NCBI GenBank assembly: GCA_946886545.1
Contig: CAMPIU010000192.1
Coordinates: 1 to 6,136, forward strand
Direction of reading: 5' to 3'
Length of the DNA: 6,136 nucleotides
From: an uncultured Flavobacteriales bacterium
GTDB taxonomy: Bacteria > Bacteroidota > Bacteroidia > Flavobacteriales > Crocinitomicaceae
The notes under the pieces were generated by a model that saw nothing but the letters and a program-made list of their open reading frames with translations, made no database searches and was not told where the DNA came from. This document shows, piece by piece, positions 1 to 5,603 of the stretch (position 1 is its first letter; the number at the start of each line of letters is the position of its first letter). Both the position numbers and the translations under genes were made by a program.

Positions 1-274
1 GTCCTTGATTGTACTGCAGAAAAACATTCATCCATTGCTTGAAGTTATCCCGTTCCAAAGATTCCCAATACATTTCGGGAAGTACGTCATTCAAATCCGA
101 TTCAATCTCCAGGTCCAAAATACAGGCAACTGAAATGTGTTGGGAGTTGATCAATTGTGAAACGGCAACTTTGATGTCCCAGGGAATATCCGCATCATTT
201 TTAGTCAAATGAGCGATCCAGCTCAAATTCAACTGATGGATATACGAAAATCGCTGCTGGAAAAAATCGAGCAT
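1..274 (-). CDS. Probable DinB/YfiT-like family protein, C-terminal part beyond the left edge
   Basis: An open frame on the minus strand starts with ATG at 274-272 and runs without a stop to base 1, giving 91 codons of a truncated gene. The protein begins MLDFFQQRFSYIHQLN and continues with an amphipathic helical pattern, a segment INSQHISVACIL (residues 42-53) and DVLPEMYWESLE (63-74). This resembles the first two helices of the DinB/YfiT four-helix-bundle family, in which a histidine at the position of H46 helps to bind a divalent metal; the remaining metal ligands would lie outside the window. Known members include DNA-damage-inducible proteins of unknown activity and thiol-dependent transferases, so the reaction cannot be stated. 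The ATG follows the rpe stop codon with no base between them, and no Shine-Dalgarno sequence precedes it, which suggests co-transcription and translational coupling with rpe. The reading frame is solid; the family assignment is from remembered similarity and only moderately sure. Confidence 0.6.
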   Translation of the reverse strand, partial: MLDFFQQRFSYIHQLNLSWIAHLTKNDADIPWDIKVAVSQLINSQHISVACILDLEIESDLNDVLPEMYWESLERDNFKQWMNVFLQYNQG

Positions 275-925
275 TTAGAGTTGTTTCAAAGAAGAAATAG
301 TTGCTTTCGGATCCGGGCTATTGAATACAAAACTACCGGCTACCAAAGCCTGAGCACCTGCATCGACCAATAATTTTCCTGTTTCCGTATTTACCCCGCC
401 ATCTACTTCAATAATTGCTTTTGAACCTGTTTTTGCAATCAGTTCTTTGGTTTGCTTCACTTTCTCAATGGCCTGGTGAATGAACTTTTGTCCGCCGAAG
501 CCCGGATTTACCGACATGATCAAAACCAAATCCAAATCAGCAATTACATTTTCCAGAACGGAAACCGGTGTATGCGGATTCAATGCAACTCCGGCTTTCA
601 TTCCTGCTTCGTGAATTGCCCCGATTGTGCGATGTAAATGCGTACAAGCTTCGTAATGAACCGTTAGAATATCTACTCCTACTTTCGCAAAATCATTTAC
701 ATATTGATCAGGATTCACGATCATGATGTGACAATCAATGGTCTTTTTCGCCACTTTTTTCAGGACGGAAATAATCGGGAAACCAAAAGAAATATTGGGA
801 ACAAAGACTCCGTCCATTACATCGACATGAAACCAGTCTGCCTCACTTTGATTAATCAATTCAAAATCGCGTTCGAGGTTTCCAAAATCGCATGATAAGA
901 TAGAAGGAGCAATGATAACAGACAT
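275..925 (-). CDS. rpe: Ribulose-phosphate 3-epimerase
   Basis: This 216-residue cytosolic enzyme interconverts D-ribulose 5-phosphate and D-xylulose 5-phosphate in the pentose phosphate pathway. The length is typical for the family and the TIM-barrel signatures are all present: APSILSCDF (residues 6-14), WFHVDVMDGVFVPN (31-44), DCHIMI (64-69), MSVNPGFGGQKFI (137-149) and EVDGGVN (173-179). The metal ligands and catalytic residues known for the family can be placed at H33, D35, H66 and D175, where D35 and D175 are the acid/base pair, and the phosphate-binding glycine-rich loop is GFGGQ (142-146). The C-terminal GSFVF (197-201) matches the second phosphate-gripping segment. The start is fixed by the conserved N-terminus beginning two residues before the first beta strand. 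A Bacteroidota-type promoter candidate lies at 944-976, leaving only a short A-rich leader without a Shine-Dalgarno. The DinB-like gene starts on the base after the stop. Confidence 0.97.
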   Translation of the reverse strand: MSVIIAPSILSCDFGNLERDFELINQSEADWFHVDVMDGVFVPNISFGFPIISVLKKVAKKTIDCHIMIVNPDQYVNDFAKVGVDILTVHYEACTHLHRTIGAIHEAGMKAGVALNPHTPVSVLENVIADLDLVLIMSVNPGFGGQKFIHQAIEKVKQTKELIAKTGSKAIIEVDGGVNTETGKLLVDAGAQALVAGSFVFNSPDPKATISSLKQL

Positions 926-943
926 ATTTCTAATTTTTTTTCA

Positions 944-976
944 CAAAAGTACTAAATCCTTTTTCTTAATTATCAA
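944..976 (-). promoter_or_regulatory. Candidate Bacteroidota-type promoter for rpe
   Basis: Read on the minus strand, TACTTTTG (951-944) is a perfect match to the TAnnTTTG -7 element of the Bacteroidota primary sigma factor. TTG (976-974) lies 22 bases upstream, within the accepted -33 spacing. Transcription would start about 10-15 bases before the ATG at 925, giving a very short, A-rich leader. The -33 element falls inside the outer inverted-repeat arm at 968-984. Confidence 0.6.
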
Positions 977-1041
977 TTAGCAATGATGTAATTATCAAGA
1001 ATGAATTCCCTATCTAACTGATAATTGCTCAATTGATAATT
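968..1041. repeat. Array of four octamers forming nested inverted repeats
   Basis: The octamer aattatca occurs at 968-975 and 990-997, and its reverse complement tgataatt at 1019-1026 and 1034-1041. The outer pair extends into arms 968-984 and 1024-1041 that are complementary except for one extra base; the inner pair is 990-997 with 1019-1026. The gap lies between the end of the transpeptidase gene and the start of rpe, both on the minus strand. The stems are almost pure AT with no following T-run, so a classical intrinsic terminator is unlikely. Possible roles are a regulator binding array over the rpe promoter, a weak RNA structure downstream of the transpeptidase gene, or a copy of a dispersed intergenic repeat. 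The repeats are seen directly; the role is open. Confidence 0.7.
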
Positions 1042-1042
1042 T

Positions 1043-2638
1043 CTAATTAACCTTCGGATAAATGTTCATCATTTTGAGATACTTTTCATCGCGGTCATAG
1101 ACATCAGGGAAGAATAAGAGATTTCCTTTTTCATTCGTAACCACTGTAATGTAATCCACCTGGAGGGCAATTGGTTTTCGCAAAGAGATGGTAAAATGTT
1201 CTTTCCGAGCAATTAAAGTATCCAATGAATCCCGCGTCATTTTTTGGCGGTCATCGCGTGTCAGGATATAACGAGCTAAGGAATCCGGCATATCACAGCG
1301 CATACAGCCATGAGAATAAGCACGGATGTCTTTATTGAAAAACCCCTTAGAAGGTGTATCGTGGATGTAGACTCCATATTTATTGTTAAACTCAAATTTG
1401 ATCAAACCAAGCGCATTATCATCACCGGGTTCCTGCCTGACTCTGAACGGAAAGTTCTTTTCCTTGTAGCGCTTCCAGTTGATTGTTGTCGGATCAACTT
1501 CTGTATCCCCGCGATAAACTTTGTAATGATTTTTGGCTGCATAGCCCGAGTTTCGCTGGATAGCAGGTAAAAACTCTTTACTTGCTATGGAATGAGGCTG
1601 GGTCCAGTAGGGAAGAGTTACAATTGCTCGCAGCCTGGAACTCAATTGCGGTGTTTGGTTTTCCGGTTTTCCAACAACTATACGATGCTCGGAATACAAG
1701 GTGTCGTTGTAGAAAAGGCGCAGCTTATATTCCGGAATGTTAACCCATAAATACCTTTCCGGGAAAGGGGCACGCCATCTCCATCTTTCCATGGACAAAA
1801 TTGCTCTGTGACATTTATAGCGCACGGATTCGTTTAAAGCTTTCCGTGTATAAACTCCGATAACACCATCTGCCTTGAGGCCATTATCTGCCTGAAAACG
1901 ACCCATTGCATCCCAAAAGGATTCATCATTTATTTTTTTCGGATCCAAATATCCTTTATCGATCAGTGATTCTTCAGCCAATGCCAGGCAACGAAGCGAA
2001 TCTTCCACCAGGGCAGGGATCTCAAATTGAATAACAGAAAGCTCCCTCTTTGCAGCGAAACGGAATAATCCTTTAGCCAAAGCCTGGTATTCGGGTCTTG
2101 ACGGTCCCATTTTAGCAAACCAGGCTCCCCAGTTTTTCACCGTATCCATTTGCTTCACTGACCGGTTTAAAGACTTTACATCAATTGAAGTTAGCGGTCT
2201 GTAAGCATTTGTTGACGTATCTAAAAAGCCTACCTTCAAATCCTGCTGTAATTGAGCCAAGCGTGCCGTAAGCAGAAATTCCTGTATAATGGAAGCTCCG
2301 CTTAAGGAGTCTGCTTTAAATCTAAAAGGTCTGTTATCAGGCAATCCGAGTGCACAAGGAAATTTCCATAATTCTTTCCATTTGGTTCCTTTTTCAAGCA
2401 GCATGGTATCGTTCGCCCAAACGGGTTTGAAATCACGTGCTTTGTAGAATGCATAAACGGAATCTTTAATTCCTTCGGGAAAATCGAGCTTTGTTAATAA
2501 ATCGGACTCAACAGCAAGTGAAATGCGCTTTTTCAACGAAACTTTGCGGTCAAAAATAGGATCTGTTTTATCAATGGAGGAGGAACATCTAATTAGTGCG
2601 AATGCGAGAAATAGTAGTAGAACTCTGCTAATTTTCAT
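1043..2638 (-). CDS. L,D-transpeptidase, YcbB/LdtD type, cell-envelope enzyme
   Basis: The 531-residue product is a peptidoglycan L,D-transpeptidase that would act in the periplasm, forming 3-3 crosslinks or attaching proteins to the wall. Residues 1-18 form an export signal (MKISRVLLLFLAFALIRC), which could be a lipoprotein signal with C18 as lipidated cysteine, although LIRC has an unusual arginine before the cysteine. Next come an LdtD-type scaffold domain (roughly 55-215), a peptidoglycan-binding type 1 domain (about 222-272, with FQADNGLKADGVIG), and a YkuD catalytic domain (about 297-460). The catalytic region contains VVGKPENQTP (321-330), the LPYWTQPHSIA segment (342-352), a long substrate-capping insertion around 355-410, YIHDTP (424-429) and YSHGCMR (441-447), with C445 as nucleophile and H443, H426 and R447 conserved. 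The order and length match the YcbB group, which in E. coli can bypass beta-lactam-sensitive crosslinking. A promoter candidate lies at 2661-2691. The exact crosslinking or anchoring role here is inferred. Confidence 0.93.
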   Translation of the reverse strand: MKISRVLLLFLAFALIRCSSSIDKTDPIFDRKVSLKKRISLAVESDLLTKLDFPEGIKDSVYAFYKARDFKPVWANDTMLLEKGTKWKELWKFPCALGLPDNRPFRFKADSLSGASIIQEFLLTARLAQLQQDLKVGFLDTSTNAYRPLTSIDVKSLNRSVKQMDTVKNWGAWFAKMGPSRPEYQALAKGLFRFAAKRELSVIQFEIPALVEDSLRCLALAEESLIDKGYLDPKKINDESFWDAMGRFQADNGLKADGVIGVYTRKALNESVRYKCHRAILSMERWRWRAPFPERYLWVNIPEYKLRLFYNDTLYSEHRIVVGKPENQTPQLSSRLRAIVTLPYWTQPHSIASKEFLPAIQRNSGYAAKNHYKVYRGDTEVDPTTINWKRYKEKNFPFRVRQEPGDDNALGLIKFEFNNKYGVYIHDTPSKGFFNKDIRAYSHGCMRCDMPDSLARYILTRDDRQKMTRDSLDTLIARKEHFTISLRKPIALQVDYITVVTNEKGNLLFFPDVYDRDEKYLKMMNIYPKVN

Positions 2639-2660
2639 AAAGGAATCAAAAAATAATGAG

Positions 2661-2691
2661 CAATTTTACTGCAAGATACTTATTCCTCAAA
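2661..2691 (-). promoter_or_regulatory. Candidate Bacteroidota-type promoter for the L,D-transpeptidase gene
   Basis: Read on the minus strand, TTTG (2691-2688) and TAAAATTG (2668-2661) are separated by exactly 19 bases. The first matches the -33 consensus fully and the second matches five of six fixed positions of TAnnTTTG. The ATG at 2638 follows 22 bases further on. The -33 element ends one base before the start codon of the divergent rhomboid gene, so promoter occupancy could affect both genes. Confidence 0.5.
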
Positions 2692-2692
2692 T

Positions 2693-3316
2693 ATGGAGCC
2701 TCAAATTTATTCAACATACATTCTTCTCGGGATCATGGCAATCATGTCCTTTGCAGGTTTCAACAACCGCGATTTCATGGAGAAATACCTGTTCAGTCCT
2801 TACCTGGTAAAACACGAGAAGGAGTATTACCGTTTTATTACCCATGCTTTTCTGCATGGAGACGCAGCGCATTTAATTTTCAACGGGATCACGCTTTATT
2901 TCTTCGGAAAACCTTTTGAATTGTATTTGTACAATTTTTACGGACCATTGGGTGGTGAAATTGTATTTTGGGTATTTGTTTTATTGGCAATGTTTGCATC
3001 CAGTTCGGTTTCCTTAATAAGACATAGGAACAATCCCAATTACAGATCCCTTGGGCTTTCCGGTGTAACATCCGCTATTTTGTTTGCAATGATCATGCTT
3101 GCACCGAATATGAAAATTGCATTGATGCTGTTCCCAGTTCCAATGTCAGCATGGATCTTTGGCTTGCTCTATTTGGCTTTCGAAGTTTACTCTGACAGAA
3201 ACCGGAAAACAAATATTGCACATGACGCACATATATCCGGCGCCGCTTTCGGGATTATTTTCATTTTAATTACTAATATTGAACAAGTGATTTTTGTATT
3301 TCAAAACCTACTTTAA
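2693..3316 (+). CDS. Rhomboid family intramembrane serine protease
   Basis: The 207-residue protein is a polytopic membrane protease that cleaves transmembrane segments of other membrane proteins; the substrate is unknown. About six hydrophobic segments can be drawn (roughly 5-22, 60-78, 88-108, 122-140, 145-165 and 178-198), the basic bacterial rhomboid core without extra cytosolic domains. The L1/TM2 region carries RFITHAFLHGDAAHLIFN (47-64), matching the family's histidine/asparagine oxyanion-hole pattern with H60 and N64. The catalytic serine is S123 in GLSG (121-124), and the catalytic histidine is H180 in AHDAHISGAAFG (176-187). Both members of the dyad are present, so the enzyme should be active rather than a pseudoprotease. 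An in-frame stop at 2657-2659 with no other ATG supports this start. No clear promoter is visible on this strand; it would have to lie within the 5' end of the divergent transpeptidase gene. The next gene starts immediately after the stop. Confidence 0.92.
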   Translation: MEPQIYSTYILLGIMAIMSFAGFNNRDFMEKYLFSPYLVKHEKEYYRFITHAFLHGDAAHLIFNGITLYFFGKPFELYLYNFYGPLGGEIVFWVFVLLAMFASSSVSLIRHRNNPNYRSLGLSGVTSAILFAMIMLAPNMKIALMLFPVPMSAWIFGLLYLAFEVYSDRNRKTNIAHDAHISGAAFGIIFILITNIEQVIFVFQNLL

Positions 3317-4171
3317 ATGAGCGATCAAGAACTATTCGTAAATAATAACGGTAAAATAATCAGTAATACCGGGCATTCCATTGCTGCAGGAAACAGAGCT
3401 TACACTTACGGTGACGGACTTTTTGAAAGTATTCGTGTAATGAATGGAAAAGCATTGAACCTTTCTCATCATTTTTCGCGTTTAAGCGAAGGAGCGAAGG
3501 TTCTGAAAATGCGTTTGCCTGCTTTTTATACTACGGAATTCTTTCAGCAGCAGATCGATGAATTGATCCAGCTGTGTAAAATCACGGAAGGTGCGCGAAT
3601 AAGACTTTCAATTGATCGTTTAGGTGGAGGAACTTATTTACCTGACACTAATGAAGTTAGCTATTTCATTGAAGTTTACCCGATTGAAAACAACTTATTC
3701 AGTTTGAATGCAAAAGGACTGGAAGTAGATTTATATCAAGACATTAAAAAGACTAAAAATATTCTCTCAAACTACAAAACAAAGAACGGACTTCTTTACG
3801 TTTTAACTGCAATTTCAGCGAAAGACAAAGGCCTCGACGACATGCTCATTACAAATGACAATGGTCAGATCCTTGAAAGTTCGCACAGCAACATCTTTGT
3901 AGTGAGCAACGGAGTACTTTATACACCAAGTCTTTCAGATGGCTGTTTAGCCGGAACCATGCGCATGCAGGTTATTAACCTGGCCCTGAAAAACGGATTA
4001 AAGGTTTACGAATGCCCGATACTGCCATCCAACTTATTGGTGGCAGACGAGGTTTTCTTAACGAATGCCGTACGAGGAATTACCTGGGTAGGAGGATACA
4101 GAACGAAGCGCTATTTCAATACCACAGCACGCAAGATTGTTGCTTTTTTGAACGAGGAATGGGACGTGTGA
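3317..4171 (+). CDS. Fold-type IV PLP-dependent enzyme (aminotransferase class IV; aminodeoxychorismate lyase or branched-chain/D-amino-acid aminotransferase-like)
   Basis: The 284-residue cytosolic protein has the usual length and full motif set of class IV PLP enzymes. YGDGLFESIRV (31-41) is the N-terminal signature, HHFSRL (51-56) follows, and ARIRLSIDRLGGG (93-105) is the central segment. K154 in NYKTKN (152-157) aligns by context with the Schiff-base lysine of D-amino-acid aminotransferase and aminodeoxychorismate lyase. E187 in LESSHSNIF (186-194) is the glutamate contacting the pyridine nitrogen, and LAGTMR (211-216) is the phosphate-binding turn. The substrate-side motif FLTNAVRGI (247-255) resembles the PabC/ADC-lyase type more than typical IlvE, but this is not decisive, so no symbol is given. 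In PabC the product is p-aminobenzoate for folate; in IlvE-like proteins it is a branched-chain amino acid. Its ATG abuts the rhomboid stop with no gap, implying one transcript and probable translational coupling. A 43-base A-rich gap follows. Confidence 0.88.
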   Translation: MSDQELFVNNNGKIISNTGHSIAAGNRAYTYGDGLFESIRVMNGKALNLSHHFSRLSEGAKVLKMRLPAFYTTEFFQQQIDELIQLCKITEGARIRLSIDRLGGGTYLPDTNEVSYFIEVYPIENNLFSLNAKGLEVDLYQDIKKTKNILSNYKTKNGLLYVLTAISAKDKGLDDMLITNDNGQILESSHSNIFVVSNGVLYTPSLSDGCLAGTMRMQVINLALKNGLKVYECPILPSNLLVADEVFLTNAVRGITWVGGYRTKRYFNTTARKIVAFLNEEWDV

Positions 4172-4214
4172 CCTCACCTGTTTAACCAAAAAAAACAAAC
4201 TTAAATCAATTGAT

Positions 4215-5603
4215 ATGAAGTCGATTAAACCTTTGAAAAATAACGTCGGGTTTCATTTCTTTTTGATTTCAATCTCTTTCGTTGTTAACTCAGCTATTTA
4301 TACACAACACCAAAGTGTCTCTCCCGGAATAAGCGCACAAATTCAGGACAACTATAATTATCTGAGAAAAAACACCATTATGGTCGGTTACGGCATGATC
4401 CCATATTCAGAAAACGGTAAATGGGGAATCAAAAAGAAGGATCAGAGCATTTTCCTGCCCACTGTTTACGACTCAATCATAAATGCCGAAACCCGATTCA
4501 TTACAGTCAAAGGTTCCGAGTATCAATTAATTGATTATAATTTGGACAGTTGGTTTGATTCCACAGTTACTTCCATTTATTATTTCAACAAAACATTCAC
4601 TGTAACTGATACCAAAAATCAGGTTTCAAAATATCAAATTATTGATCAGCACAGCCGTATTTTCCCTATGAATGGGGCAATTAATCATCTTCGCCAGTTT
4701 AAGCCCAAAGATCTTTGGGCTGATTATTATAAATCGTTCCCGGAACCCGTTTCTACGCAACGACACTATCAGGAGGAATTAATACTTAAAACAGCTCATC
4801 CTTATGATACATTTTCACTCTATTTCAAAGAAAAATTAATCCGTCAGTTTCCGAATAAAGGTACTATGAACATTGGCTCTTTCGCCTTCAGCCCAAATAC
4901 AGATGATGGTATCATTTGTATTGAAACAGAAACTGATAAAGGAAAACGGAATTACAAACTTGTCACTTCAAAAGGCAAAATACTTGCAGAATCCAGACAT
5001 GAGATTTCCTGTGCTTACTATGAAAAATTTCATCAGATACAAGTATATTTTGGAACAAAGGCTCGCTTTGATTACAGAACAGCAATCTATCATCCTGAAA
5101 ACGAAAGCTTTCAAGTCATTCCTCTTAACAACTATTCTTGGGAACAAATTGACGATAGTGTAATCCTATATTCCGATTATTATGCCCATAAAAAACACTA
5201 TTCAACCAGTCTTTATTTTCTTGATCTTGACGGGAATTGCATAGCAAACGACAAGGTCTTTTCAGATAATGAAAGAATCATTCAGCTTAACAAAGAAACT
5301 CTCCTGGAGCTGACGTATGATGGCGTACCTTCCATTTACAATCGCCAATTGAAACAAATCTGTGATTCGTGTTATTTTTCAGCGCAAACCATCAGGAGTA
5401 GTAACACAACCAATGATCTGTTCTTTATGGTACATACAAGTATCAGTGATGCTTATGTGCAAGTTTTTAACCAGAACATGGAATTGGTACTCCCTAACAA
5501 GTATTTGGCGGCTATTTATGCTGGTGGCTATTTTGCTGTATTAACCAAAGATCATCAAGTGAAATACATTTCCCTGGATGAACTAATTTTACCCCAAAAA
5601 TGA
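4215..5603 (+). CDS. Exported protein of unknown function with a WG-type beta-repeat
   Basis: I do not recognise this 462-residue protein as a named family member. Residues 1-27 look like a secretion signal: basic MKSIKPLKNN followed by the hydrophobic FHFFLISISFVVNSA, with likely cleavage around 27-31. No lipobox and no other membrane segment are visible, so a periplasmic, surface or secreted location is inferred. Residues 67-88 (ENGKWGIKKKD then FLPTVYDSI) fit the WG repeat consensus, in which GKWGxxD/K is followed by a turn and a PxYD strand. Later segments repeat the same strand-turn-strand rhythm in degenerate form: YQIIDQHSRIFP (140-151), YKLVTSKGKILAES (247-260), YFLDLDGNCIAND (334-346) and VQVFNQNMELVLPNKY (415-430). 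The whole chain may therefore be a beta-propeller-like repeat domain. A CxxC pair sits at 383-386. The A-rich leader lacks a Shine-Dalgarno. The stop overlaps the next gene's start. Codon use and composition look like the neighbours. Function unknown. Confidence 0.85.
   Translation: MKSIKPLKNNVGFHFFLISISFVVNSAIYTQHQSVSPGISAQIQDNYNYLRKNTIMVGYGMIPYSENGKWGIKKKDQSIFLPTVYDSIINAETRFITVKGSEYQLIDYNLDSWFDSTVTSIYYFNKTFTVTDTKNQVSKYQIIDQHSRIFPMNGAINHLRQFKPKDLWADYYKSFPEPVSTQRHYQEELILKTAHPYDTFSLYFKEKLIRQFPNKGTMNIGSFAFSPNTDDGIICIETETDKGKRNYKLVTSKGKILAESRHEISCAYYEKFHQIQVYFGTKARFDYRTAIYHPENESFQVIPLNNYSWEQIDDSVILYSDYYAHKKHYSTSLYFLDLDGNCIANDKVFSDNERIIQLNKETLLELTYDGVPSIYNRQLKQICDSCYFSAQTIRSSNTTNDLFFMVHTSISDAYVQVFNQNMELVLPNKYLAAIYAGGYFAVLTKDHQVKYISLDELILPQK
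4702..4721. repeat. Perfect 20-base palindrome inside a coding region
   Basis: The half-site agcccaaaga is followed without spacer by its exact reverse complement. It lies in the exported WG-repeat gene and encodes residues around 163-169 (KPKDLWA). As a zero-spacer palindrome it is more suited to protein binding or cruciform formation than to an RNA hairpin. It contains the hexamer agatct at its centre. No copy is seen elsewhere in the window, so the role is unknown and chance is possible. Confidence 0.75.

Noticed and set aside
9..212. Plus-strand open frame at the left edge
   Set aside because: It is antisense to the DinB-like frame, which is continuous, abuts rpe and resembles a real family.
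968..1041. Intrinsic terminator for the L,D-transpeptidase gene
   Set aside because: The stems are nearly all AT, the loop is long, and no T-run follows on the minus strand, so a classical Rho-independent terminator is not supported.
1310..1570. Plus-strand open frame within the transpeptidase gene
   Set aside because: It is antisense to the conserved YkuD catalytic domain and has no recognisable protein features.
2656..2919. Open frame starting upstream of and overlapping the rhomboid gene
   Set aside because: It is in another frame, shows no family motifs, and the overlapping rhomboid frame has complete catalytic signatures.
4205..4214. Short palindrome atcaattgat just before the WG-repeat gene start
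   Set aside because: Ten bases of AT-rich symmetry are common by chance in this composition, and there is no second site nearby.
4172..4214. Separate promoter or terminator in the 43-base gap before the WG-repeat gene
   Set aside because: No TAnnTTTG-like element with a matching -33 and no hairpin are visible; only an A-rich leader is present, so read-through from the upstream genes is the simpler view.
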